A DNA stretch of 64,000 nucleotides from Nitrobacteraceae bacterium AZCC 1564 (GTDB taxonomy: Bacteria > Pseudomonadota > Alphaproteobacteria > Rhizobiales > Xanthobacteraceae), in NCBI GenBank assembly GCA_036924835.1, contig JBAGRR010000001.1, positions 4,169,001 to 4,233,000 on the forward strand, written 5' to 3'. The position numbers were made by a program, and so were the translations under genes. Numbering within the stretch: the first letter of the stretch is position 1; every line of letters starts with the position of its first letter. The notes under the pieces are model-generated. The model ran no database searches. It was not told the DNA's origin and saw only the letters and a program-made list of their open reading frames with translations. Below, piece by piece: positions 44,460 through 52,065 of this stretch.

Positions 44460-44559
44460 TGAAAATACCAGGTCGAGGAGAGGAAGTCCTTTTTCGCTCC
44501 TGTTCAGCTGAGGTTCCAATAACCGGCAGGAATGGTTTAACTCGGCTCTTGGCATGCTT

Positions 44560-44884
44560 GACGGGTAGATTCGCCAAGAACTGCGCTAAGACGACCGCGT
44601 GGTTTCCCGCGGAGTCTTTAGCCCCGTAGACCAATGTGGTCCTTCTCCCGCCAATCTGCGCTAGAAGCTCTTCGACCGCAGAACTCCCGCGGAGTTTCGC
44701 CATGTAACGTGTCTTGAATTCAGTGAAACGATCCTCTCGGTGGTCGAACCAGGTGCGTAAATCACTTGTCGGAGCGATCGCCTTGCACCAAAAATCGATT
44801 GCGGCCACAATCTGTCGACTTAGACGCGTACTCCATCTGATCAGAAGGCGTGTCGTATCCCCGCTTGATTTTAAAGACACTCAT
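44560..44884 (-). pseudogene. DUF488 family protein, broken by frameshifts, a stop and a deletion
   Basis: From ATG 44884 one frame gives FKIKRGYDTPSDQ. A second frame continues DGVRV-stop-VDRLWP (TAA where Leu is expected). After a loss of about 6 codons a third frame runs AIDFWCKAIAPTSDLRTWFD to TTLVYGAKDSAGNHAVVL. Together these make a complete DUF488 outline, a family usually about 115-120 residues. Several independent lesions mean real decay rather than sequencing error. It lies between the ABM gene and egtD on the same strand. Confidence 0.75.
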
Positions 44885-44893
44885 CAAGCTTCC

Positions 44894-45580
44894 CTACCCA
44901 TGAATGGTCTCGGCACCATTGGCATCAGGGTAATACTGCGGAGCCTCTCTGCGGTCGAACATCCCATAATCACGAATAACGCGAACACGCCGAATTCGGG
45001 CTCCGTCCGGCACGGTAAACTCCTCCTCGAATCGTTCCGCAGCCTCTTTGTTTCGCCAAGATACGAGAAGTGCAAGATCGCCAGGTGTCAGAATCGCATC
45101 GAACACATCCCACCCCAGCAGACCATCGGCGCGCGGGTCCAAACCTAGGTATTCGGCACAGTCAGCGGGATTAGACGTCTCGTTCCACTCCGAAGGCCGG
45201 GTCATCGTTATGATCGTGAGGGCCGTGGCTTCGCTGACCTCGGTCTCGTCTAAACGCTGTTCCTGGATTGTGAATCCCTTCGGCACCTGGTTATCACTCG
45301 TAATCTGGCCGATGCGGAGATGGTAGTCTTTCAGGATCTCATCGCGGCCCGTCTGCTGCGCTTTTTGGTGCTTCGCTCGGGTCCGCCACCTCACGAGTGC
45401 TTTCTCATCGCGCCAACCTGAAAGAGACAGGATCCAACCCTCCCGAGTAAGACTCTTGTATCGAATATTGTCGATGAAACCGTCGATTTGCTCCAGCTCT
45501 GGCCGAAGCTTTTTTGCCGCATCTAAATAGGCGTCCCATTGTTCAGGTTTGGGATTAACCTCGAAAGCTACCGAGAACAT
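44894..45580 (-). CDS. Antibiotic biosynthesis monooxygenase (ABM) domain protein, tandem
   Basis: A 228-residue protein with an ABM/dimeric alpha-beta barrel domain at the N-terminus (MFSVAFEVNPKPEQWDAYLD, GFIDNIRYKSLTREGWILSLSGWRDEKALVRW). A second, more divergent copy follows at residues about 120-215 (WDVFDAILTPGDLALLVSWR). Two fused ABM units would mimic the usual homodimer. Family members are cofactor-free monooxygenases or heme-degrading enzymes. It heads a minus-strand run with the DUF488 remnant and egtD. Confidence 0.72.
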   Translation of the reverse strand: MFSVAFEVNPKPEQWDAYLDAAKKLRPELEQIDGFIDNIRYKSLTREGWILSLSGWRDEKALVRWRTRAKHQKAQQTGRDEILKDYHLRIGQITSDNQVPKGFTIQEQRLDETEVSEATALTIITMTRPSEWNETSNPADCAEYLGLDPRADGLLGWDVFDAILTPGDLALLVSWRNKEAAERFEEEFTVPDGARIRRVRVIRDYGMFDRREAPQYYPDANGAETIHG

Positions 45581-45977
45581 CTTCAGTCTCCAAAATCAGA
45601 TAGGAATTACCGATGTGGCACCAATGGGCGTCTTCCACACGAAGTTGTTCGTATCGACGCCACATCAGCTAGTTCTTGTTGGCCTAGGCTGCTTTCGCTG
45701 GTGGGCAGAAAGGAAAGTCTATCGGCGTCTGCACGAAGCCAAACATTTTGTTCACGTTCTAATTACAGGACGCGATTGTTTCTCCTGCCCTCACTTCACC
45801 CGCTCATTGTGTTTCTGCGTGCGTCCCGTGGGAAGTCGATGAAGTTGAGATGGAGCTTTCCACGTAATGAGATGGAAATATCAAGCACGCGTCCGCCGCG
45901 TAAAAGGGAGCGCTCGCTATGCTTTTCATTACTAGAGGTTATGGGAAGCTTCGATCCGCATTGCGCCGAGTCTGCCT
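45581..45977. other. Gene-poor interval
   Basis: About 400 bases between the ABM gene and a LysR gene, both on the minus strand. Short plus-strand frames exist but have no convincing start or recognisable product. No hairpin with a T run was noticed. The promoter of the ABM run should lie in the left part. Confidence 0.35.
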
Positions 45978-46925
45978 CTAAGCGGTGGCGTTTAGCGCGG
46001 CAGACTCACAACCTTTGTCAATGCCAGGGAGTTGGCCCCTTCGCCACATTTGGTTCCAATTTCTGACCCGCGCGACTTTAATGAATGCGTCCAGCGCGGG
46101 TGTGTAGCGTCTGCCCGCGATGGCTAATAGGCTGACGTTCCATCGCATTGGATCATCTCGGACTGGCCGCGCAATCAACGAAGACAACCGTGGCGTATGC
46201 TCAGATGAAAGCATAATGCCTAGCCCGGCCTCTACGAGGTGTTGGAGATGACTTTCGTGCCTGCTTCGGTGCGCGACCTTAGGCATCCGTTTGTCAGTGA
46301 AACACTGGTCCCAGAACCGCTGAGTAAGGTCACAGCCGGTTCGTTCCAGCCAAGTAGCCTCGAGCAAAGCGGCGACAGGTATGAACTGCATCTCCGCCAG
46401 GGGGCTGTTGTGATTACTTAAGACGAGAAAGCGCTCTTCGAACAGATTCCACCGATCGATGCGCTCGGGTGGATTGACCGCGTCGGCCGCAACTGCCGCG
46501 CTGATCTTCCCTTCGAATAGAAGTTCAATCAGATGATCCAGTGGTTCTTCGATGAGTTCGACCTGGATGCCTGGTACAACACGGGCAACCTCAGCGAGAG
46601 GTGCCACCAAAAGATTTGCTGAGACGCAGGGAGTCAATCCGATCTTTAGCGGAGCATTATCCTTTCGTTGGTACTCCCGAGCAGCAATTCGAGCTGAATC
46701 GGCTGCAGCGTCCAAAGACTGGAGGGATGGCAAGACCAGCTTTCCAAGTTCCGTCAGCTGCGTCAATTGCCGCTCGCGGTGAATAAGCTTGCCTCCTAGC
46801 TCAAACTCAAGCTTCTGGATCGCCTTCGTCAGTGCTGGTTGCGTCACATTGCAGTATTCCGCCGCGCGAGTGAAGTTCAGGAGGCGCGCGAGCGTTAAGA
46901 AATACCTTATTTGGTTGAGTTCCAT
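45978..46925 (-). CDS. LysR-family regulator (MELNQIRYF subfamily)
   Basis: A 315-residue LysR regulator, the third full member of the subfamily at 11854 and 26060. The HTH is NFTRAAEYCNVTQPALTKAI, the linker HRERQLTQLTELGKLVLP, and the effector domain starts PLKIGLTPCVSANLLVAPLA. It keeps the late RYTPALDAFIKVARVRNW tail shared with 26060. Unlike those copies, no peroxiredoxin-like gene is adjacent; the nearest is at 42494, with EgtD and ABM genes between. Target genes are unknown. Confidence 0.87.
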   Translation of the reverse strand: MELNQIRYFLTLARLLNFTRAAEYCNVTQPALTKAIQKLEFELGGKLIHRERQLTQLTELGKLVLPSLQSLDAAADSARIAAREYQRKDNAPLKIGLTPCVSANLLVAPLAEVARVVPGIQVELIEEPLDHLIELLFEGKISAAVAADAVNPPERIDRWNLFEERFLVLSNHNSPLAEMQFIPVAALLEATWLERTGCDLTQRFWDQCFTDKRMPKVAHRSRHESHLQHLVEAGLGIMLSSEHTPRLSSLIARPVRDDPMRWNVSLLAIAGRRYTPALDAFIKVARVRNWNQMWRRGQLPGIDKGCESAALNATA

Positions 46926-47506
46926 TCGCCCTCCTTTCCCCCTAGGAAGGTGATTCGAGTATCAGTCATCGCGTCGTCGACAGGGTGGTTTGTGAATCCG
47001 CCTTGGCCTTCCGCGGACATTGCTGTTCTCAACGAACGAGACGAGACCAGAACATGAAAGCGATGCGGTTAAGGCGGCGCACGTGACGTCTTCCACGTTA
47101 GCCGCCTCGAGGATCGAAAGAGCCGTACGATGAGGGATATCAGACAAGACGTTAGTTGAGGACGATACCTGCAGCATAAAGTAGCCAAATGGAAAACGGC
47201 TGAGCCTTGCCATTGATCTCTCTTGCCACTCACCTCCAAATCACGCAAGGACGGCGCCGCGTCCATTCATGTCAAATGCAAATAAATAGGCGCGCGCTAT
47301 GCTGGATCCTGTCTGTATGCTCAATAGTTATCGAATTCATTCCTGTTGTGCATGAATGATGTGACCTCTAGAGCCGCCGCTAGTCTATCCGCAGTTATCG
47401 ATTCGGTTTCCAGAAGTCATGAGTACACGATCGCGTATCAGCGTAGAAAGTCGTCGTCATCCGGACAACCGATGACAATGCTGATGAACGCCTCTAGTAA
47501 GGGAAC
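46926..47506. other. Intergenic region upstream of the Met-rich protein gene
   Basis: About 580 bases between divergently read LysR and the Met-rich protein gene. A minus-strand frame at 46962-47213 has a purine-rich leader, but its product is unlike any family I know. No terminator or repeat was noticed. The promoter of the Met-rich protein gene should lie in the right 150 bases; I could not identify sigma-factor boxes with confidence. Confidence 0.35.
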
Positions 47507-47719
47507 ATGATGATGACTTCGCGAATCGCGATCTGCACCGCCGTAACACTCACGACCGGCCTGTTGGCATTTTCTCCGAGCCATGCGCAGGACAAGATGT
47601 CTAAAGATGGCATGACAAAGGATTCGATGTCGAAGGACGGAATGAAGAAGGATCACGACGGCATGAAGAAAGACGGAATGAAGCGCGACGGTAAATCAAA
47701 AGACGGCATGTCTAAGTAA
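47507..47719 (+). CDS. Met-rich pentapeptide MxKDx repeat protein (MrpX-like)
   Basis: A 70-residue exported protein. A Sec signal (ICTAVTLTTGLLAFSPSHAQ) is followed by about eight tandem M-x-K-D-x units such as MSKDG, MTKDS and MKKDG, giving seven Met in a 43-residue mature chain with no aromatic residue. In Azospira suillum a Met-rich periplasmic peptide, MrpX, absorbs hypochlorite and is repaired by the molybdoenzyme YedY1 with a cytochrome b partner. Homologous genes for both partners lie immediately to the right, though convergent. ATG 47507 has AAGGGAA upstream, and a strong terminator follows. Confidence 0.85.
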   Translation: MMMTSRIAICTAVTLTTGLLAFSPSHAQDKMSKDGMTKDSMSKDGMKKDHDGMKKDGMKRDGKSKDGMSK

Positions 47720-47727
47720 TGTTGCTA

Positions 47728-47760
47728 GAACACCCTACGGCGCCGCGCCGTAGGGTGTTC
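47728..47760 (+). terminator. Strong hairpin terminator after the Met-rich protein gene
   Basis: A perfect 15-bp inverted repeat (GAACACCCTACGGCG and its complement) with a 3-base CCG loop starts 9 bases after the stop codon. It is followed by TTTCC. It is nearly symmetrical, so it could also end the convergent molybdoenzyme transcript. This is the clearest terminator in the window. Confidence 0.85.
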
Positions 47761-47973
47761 TTTCCGCGCGGACCATCTGGTCCATGGAGTATGTGCGCGT
47801 TACATCGAACCCAAGCTTACGCTCAAACCGACTATATGAATTAGTGCAAGCGTCTCAGAATCGCGGGTTCGCGGGCGAGGGCCTGAGACCGTCGCTAATC
47901 GTCTCGCCGCGACGCGATGACCTTGTAAATCAAATCACGCTCTTGGCCGGAAGCGGATGGCCGAGCCTAGTGA

Positions 47974-48750
47974 TTAGTTGCCACTGAACGAGTTGTAACC
48001 CTGATCTTCCCAGTAACCCCCTTTGTAATCATTGGTCACTTCTAACGAGGTTACGTACTTAGGATTTTTGAAACCCAACTTAGTAGGGATTCGGATCTTC
48101 ATCGGAAATCCATACGCCCGAGTGAGGGGCTTTTGGTCAAATTTGAAAGCCATAAGCGTCTGTGGGTGAAGCGCGGTAGGCATGTCTATCGTGTTGCTAT
48201 AACCTTCGGCACATCTAAACCAACAATATTTCGCACGGCGGTCAGCGCCTACCACTTCAAGGAAATGACTCAGGGGCGTTCCGGACCAGCTACCGATAGC
48301 ACTCCAGCCCTCGACGCACACGTGGCGCGTGATTTGGGTGACTTCGACGAGCGCGTAAAGCTCGGGAAGAGACCAGGATTTCTTGTTATCGACCAGCCCG
48401 CTGACCTCAAGCCTGTAAGTGTCGGCATCGAGTGAGGGGGCCTCCGCCTCAGCGTAGTACGCGTTGAACGGAAAGGGCCGAGTGATCTCGCTCTCGGAGA
48501 ACGTAGGCGCGAGTTTGTGTGGGTCGAATATCCACGACTGCACAGCATCATTGAATTTTGAGACGTGCCGGAGAACATCTTCAGCGGAATCTTCGTCGAC
48601 GACTTCGCATCCTGTCAGCAACGTCAGCGCGCCGAAGCCCGCACCGAGCGCCAGGAATTGCCTCCGCGTAGCCGGCATCATTATCTTCGATGCGTCACGG
48701 ACGAGAAGTGACTTGTCGACGCCTGGAATTATTAGTTTTCGTCGTTTCAT
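47974..48750 (-). CDS. YedY-like sulfite-oxidase-fold molybdoenzyme
   Basis: A 258-residue Mo-cofactor protein of the sulfite oxidase fold, related to YedY/MsrP periplasmic methionine sulfoxide reductases. The export signal has the twin arginine TRRQFLALGAGFGALTLLTG with a lipobox-like C48. The Mo ligand is C145 in QITRHVCVEGWSAIGSW. Other fold markers are YRLEVSGLVDNKKSWSLPE and MKIRIPTKLGFKNPKY. The cytochrome b gene lies 12 bases upstream in the same operon. Together with the Met-rich protein, this suggests repair of oxidised periplasmic methionine. Plain sulfite oxidation cannot be excluded. Confidence 0.85.
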   Translation of the reverse strand: MKRRKLIIPGVDKSLLVRDASKIMMPATRRQFLALGAGFGALTLLTGCEVVDEDSAEDVLRHVSKFNDAVQSWIFDPHKLAPTFSESEITRPFPFNAYYAEAEAPSLDADTYRLEVSGLVDNKKSWSLPELYALVEVTQITRHVCVEGWSAIGSWSGTPLSHFLEVVGADRRAKYCWFRCAEGYSNTIDMPTALHPQTLMAFKFDQKPLTRAYGFPMKIRIPTKLGFKNPKYVTSLEVTNDYKGGYWEDQGYNSFSGN

Positions 48751-48762
48751 CGGTCACTCCGA

Positions 48763-49377
48763 TTATGAGCCAACTAGCATTGCGCGAATGCTTTTAGGGA
48801 ACAGCAACGCTAACGTCACGTGGACAGCTAGAAATGCGACGATCATGCCCATGCAAATGAAATGTACGTAGCGCGCTCCGTCGTAACCGCCGAAGAGAGC
48901 AGCAAGTGTCTGAAACTGCACCGGCTTCCACATGGAAAGGCCCGACAGCACGATCACGACTGCAACCGTGATAATACCCACGTAAAGGAGTCGTTGGACG
49001 TCGTTATACATTGCGATGTCTTCGTGAGAGAGCGTGCCGTGTAAGGCCGCTTTGGTGTCGTTGATCAACACCTCGACGCGTATAGGAAAGAGCTTCTTTC
49101 GAAAGCGCCCGGTGATGAGTCCGAGGGCGATGTAAAAAAGTCCGTTAATCGCCAAAATCCACATCGCAGCGAAATGCCAGAGCAAGCCGCCACCGAGCCA
49201 GCCGCCGAGGGTGATTGAGTGCGGGAACCGAAAATTGAAGAGAGGGGAAGCATCGTAGATCTGCCAGCCCGAGAGGACCATCACGATCATAGCCAATGCA
49301 TTTATCCAATGCATCACGCGGGCCCAAAGTGGATGAACGGCCCTCGTCTGTGCGAGCCGAGAAGTAACTGATCCCAT
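48763..49377 (-). CDS. Cytochrome b561-type membrane partner of the YedY-like enzyme
   Basis: A 204-residue diheme b-type cytochrome domain protein with four to five TM helices. Candidate heme ligands are the His residues in PLWARVMHWINALAMIVMVL, GGGLLWHFAAMWIL, ARYVHFICMGMIVAF and VHVTLAL. It would pass electrons from quinol to the molybdoenzyme, as MsrQ/YedZ does for MsrP. It is not a YedZ homologue by helix number; it is closer to the cytochrome b/b6 and thiosulfate reductase type. It starts the two-gene operon, with GGAG upstream of ATG 49377. Confidence 0.85.
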   Translation of the reverse strand: MGSVTSRLAQTRAVHPLWARVMHWINALAMIVMVLSGWQIYDASPLFNFRFPHSITLGGWLGGGLLWHFAAMWILAINGLFYIALGLITGRFRKKLFPIRVEVLINDTKAALHGTLSHEDIAMYNDVQRLLYVGIITVAVVIVLSGLSMWKPVQFQTLAALFGGYDGARYVHFICMGMIVAFLAVHVTLALLFPKSIRAMLVGS

Positions 49378-49694
49378 GGGGTAGTATCTCCAAGAGCAAC
49401 GTCGACGGCACCGTGCGCTAATGAGTGCGTGTCGTGAAGACCTCGTCAGTGATCAATTCCATTCCAGCACTCTATCAAGTGAGCCGGAGAGGTGGCAGCC
49501 GCACTACACGAATGAACGGAAGTAATGATCGCGATAACCACCCGGCATTAGCCAATATCAAAGAGCCGGTTACGGTGACGGTTGAAGGTAGCGCGCTGTT
49601 TTTGGATAATAACCGATCTGTGCGGCAAGGTTGTCGCGATCGCGCGCGGCGCAAAGGGGCACGCCTTCAGGTCAGAAGCGGAGAACCATTCATC

Positions 49695-50195
49695 ATGAGA
49701 GCAACAGTTGCATCGTTTGCTCCCCGCAGTTTTCATCAGCTCTCGCTGGCGGTCGTCGCGGGCCTTTTATGCGCGCTCGCAATCACGAAAACCCTTCCAC
49801 TGACGTTAGATGCAGCATCCGCGCTCGTGGCACCGCTGTGCGCCGTCAGCAATCCGTCCGGATCGTCGCTCAACCGCGTCGACATTGTTGCATCCTATCC
49901 GTTAGCCAATGTTGCTGGAAAGCGTGTCACGGTTGTTCGTGTTTCTTATGGACCTGGCGGCTTTACTCCGCCTCATCGTCATGCCGGAGCAGTGACAGCC
50001 TATATCACAAAGGGCGAGATCCGTTCGCAGCTCGGCGGTGGCCCTCTGGAGACGTTCACGGTCGGACAATCATTCTTCGAGCCTCCAGGCTCGACGCATA
50101 TTGTCTCGGCAAATGCCAGCACCACCGAGCCCGCGGAGTTGATCGCGGTCTTCGTGGCAGACGAAGGCGCGGAGTTGACCACTCTTTTGAACTGA
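49695..50195 (+). CDS. Exported cupin protein
   Basis: A 166-residue protein. ATG 49695 follows GGAGA and yields a hydrophobic export signal or anchor (LSLAVVAGLLCALAITKTLPL, then DAASA). The cupin core has GGFTPPHRHAGAVTAYITKGE (motif 1) and FFEPPGSTHIVSANAST (motif 2) with metal-type His and Glu. Periplasmic cupins of this sort are common but uncharacterised. It is divergent from the cytochrome b gene, 317 bases away, and points toward small-protein genes on the other strand. Confidence 0.75.
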   Translation: MRATVASFAPRSFHQLSLAVVAGLLCALAITKTLPLTLDAASALVAPLCAVSNPSGSSLNRVDIVASYPLANVAGKRVTVVRVSYGPGGFTPPHRHAGAVTAYITKGEIRSQLGGGPLETFTVGQSFFEPPGSTHIVSANASTTEPAELIAVFVADEGAELTTLLN

Positions 50196-50406
50196 CAGTT
50201 TCGAGTCCGAGAAATGAAAAGAGGTTTCTCGCGTCGATCGCGGCGGCAAACTTTTTTTGGTTCAACACGGGACGATGTAGATCAGCGTCGGTTCGAATAC
50301 GATTCTTCGCGATGGCAGATGATGTCGACTAATCTCGAAACTGCGCCCGATTCCTGTCCGGCTTTCGGCAAACAGCAGCGCGCTTGGATCAGTCAGAAAT
50401 CGCATT

Positions 50407-50712
50407 TCAACCATCGAGCATCTCGAGGTATTCAGGATGCTTAGCGGCATACTTGGCCATAAACGGACACTTCGCTATCACGCGTTGCCCTTTTTTTCGA
50501 AGAATTTCGAAAACCTCGTGCGCTAGTTGAGAGCCTACACCCTGGCCTGAGAACTGGGGCGGAACCTCTGTATGAAGCAACGTTGTTCGGTTGCCGTCCG
50601 TTGAGTAATACGACACGGCCAATTCATTGCCGATAGACATTTCAAACCGGTGCATTTCGACATTATCGTTGATTTGTCCAAGCATCACCGTCCTCCCGCC
50701 TTGAACGCTCAC
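50407..50712 (-). CDS. GNAT-fold N-acetyltransferase, YjdJ-like
   Basis: A 101-residue short GNAT protein. It keeps the acetyl-CoA binding segment VPPQFSGQGVGSQLAHEVFE (Q/R-x-x-G-x-G) and the following KGQRVIAKCPFMAKYAAKHPEY, as in the YjdJ/GTLF3B-like family of minimal acetyltransferases. GTG 50712 overlaps the stop of the upstream small gene (GTGA), and ATG 50685 is an alternative. The pair is probably translationally coupled. Substrate unknown. Confidence 0.78.
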   Translation of the reverse strand: MSVQGGRTVMLGQINDNVEMHRFEMSIGNELAVSYYSTDGNRTTLLHTEVPPQFSGQGVGSQLAHEVFEILRKKGQRVIAKCPFMAKYAAKHPEYLEMLDG

Positions 50713-50909
50713 AAACGGGTGCTCGCGAGAACAGCATCGCGTCGCGTCATCAGCTCCTCGAGTTCGATGGATGCTTGCTCGATGCGGTCTCCCACAGAAT
50801 CGCCATCCGCCGGAGCGGATAGCGCAGCAGCTTCCGTCATCTGTCTAATGTTGTCGCGTAGCTCCACGATGCAGGCGTCAATTTCGGAGAGAGAGAGCTG
50901 ATCGGCCAT
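50709..50909 (-). CDS. Small helical protein (66 aa)
   Basis: ATG 50909 follows GGAG. The 66-residue product is helical and charged: LSLSEIDACIVELRDNIRQM, a short Pro/Gly turn, then IEQASIELEELMTRRDAV. It resembles the 64-residue protein at 9900-10094 in size, start and helix-turn-helix plan. It has no membrane segment. Its stop overlaps the start of the acetyltransferase gene. Function unknown. Confidence 0.6.
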   Translation of the reverse strand: MADQLSLSEIDACIVELRDNIRQMTEAAALSAPADGDSVGDRIEQASIELEELMTRRDAVLASTRL

Positions 50910-50959
50910 CTGAATTGCTCCGTTGTGTGAGACAACCTGCCACTGCCGCAAGCATTTGG

Positions 50960-51304
50960 TCAGCTCGAGAGATCGGGGGCCCCGGTAAGGGTAACCCACG
51001 TGGCGTCGGGCTCGAAATCGGCCGCGAGCGTGGTTTCACTAGCCAGGCGGGACGAGAGAGTGTCCTTGACCGTGGACAATTGATGTTCATCGCGCATGAA
51101 TCCATGCACAAAAATGTGACCACACTCAATGAGACTACCTCCGCTGAAGAAGCAGCCCGCATCGATTTCAGTAATAACGACTTGGACCGTGTCCGCTGCA
51201 TCTCCCGTGACGTCGCTGTGTACCCGTGTAATAGCTTTCGCAATTCCGGCTTTGCGTTCTGCCGATAGTGTATCGCGCGGAATTTGGACGAGGTAGCGAG
51301 ACAT
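50960..51304 (-). CDS. Tautomerase-superfamily protein lacking Pro1
   Basis: A 114-residue protein resembling the cis-CaaD/4-OT tautomerases: SRYLVQIPRDTLSAERKAGI, ITRVHSDVTGDAADTVQVVI, GCFFSGGSL and IFVHGFMRDEH. These enzymes use the N-terminal proline left after Met removal as the base. Here residue 2 is Ser (ATG-TCT), so the catalytic Pro is missing. An acquired new role or loss of activity is possible. The gene precedes the small helical protein and acetyltransferase genes on the same strand. Confidence 0.75.
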   Translation of the reverse strand: MSRYLVQIPRDTLSAERKAGIAKAITRVHSDVTGDAADTVQVVITEIDAGCFFSGGSLIECGHIFVHGFMRDEHQLSTVKDTLSSRLASETTLAADFEPDATWVTLTGAPDLSS

Positions 51305-51371
51305 GGAAGTTTCCTAGGGTCAGCGATTGCGGATATTCTGACTTTGCCGTCTTACGGTATAGGATGTTCCT

Positions 51372-51617
51372 TTAAAGATCGCTGTCCGCCCAGTTAGCAG
51401 ACGTTTCCCAACGGAGTCTGGACAGAGCTATCAGTTCTCCTTCGGTGGAGTAGTGGTGGATCTCATACCTCGGGTCGAGCACCCGGCGGCGGGGAATGTC
51501 TTCGTCGTCGATCACCTCTATGCAAAGCTTGTTTGCTCTCACGTACTTCCAGATATCCTCTTCGCATGAAAATGGGATCTCGGTTTGGTCGTCGATGCAG
51601 AAGAGTGAGTATTTCAT
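51372..51617 (-). CDS. 81-residue hypothetical protein
   Basis: A small acidic protein opening KYSLFCIDDQTEIPFSCEED and continuing WKYVRANKLCIEVIDDEDIP and YEIHHYSTEGELIAL. It has three Cys and alternating beta/alpha character. A purine-rich GTAGAGACC precedes ATG 51617. I do not recognise the family. It lies 67 bases upstream of the tautomerase gene on the same strand, so the four small genes at 50407-51617 may be one transcript. Confidence 0.55.
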   Translation of the reverse strand: MKYSLFCIDDQTEIPFSCEEDIWKYVRANKLCIEVIDDEDIPRRRVLDPRYEIHHYSTEGELIALSRLRWETSANWADSDL

Positions 51618-52065
51618 GGGTGGTCTCTACTTCCGCTACGCGGGATGTTGGACCAGCTAATGCCAAGCTCAGGCATGATCAATAGAACAGCCGAGGCGTC
51701 ACTAGGCCGGAATAAGCAACGGTGGCGTAACTTAATATGTTTCGGAATGCATGTGGGCTATTATATTTATAACCGGAATAATGGGTCACTAAAGTGACGC
51801 TGCGTCGGCGCGTGATAACTGAGTGGCATTGAAACCATAATCCGCAAGACAACCGCTCTGGTCAAACCTGTCCGCGCGCCCCTGAGGCGAGGCCGAACTT
51901 CCGAGAGTCGGCCTCGCGGAGGTGGTGTGCCGCCCAGGCCTCCTCCTCCTGCGTGCGGCTGTTTCCGTCGCGGTGGGCCTATGCACCCGACATCAAGAGA
52001 CGCTGTCTCGTTATCGAATTGTACACATGGTTCACGCGGTGGACGTCTGGTAGGTACTACGTCCC
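51618..52065. other. Gene-free interval with an inverted repeat
   Basis: About 450 bases with no convincing gene. A perfect 10-bp inverted repeat, GCGAGGCCGA (51887-51896) with TCGGCCTCGC (51908-51917), has an 11-base loop. It may be the terminator of the LysR gene that ends at 52066, although no T run follows. Nothing else is recognisable. Confidence 0.45.

Noticed and set aside
45539..46066. 175-codon plus-strand frame in the ABM-LysR gap
   Set aside because: It overlaps both flanking genes antisense, has an Arg/Ser-rich composition and no recognisable domain.
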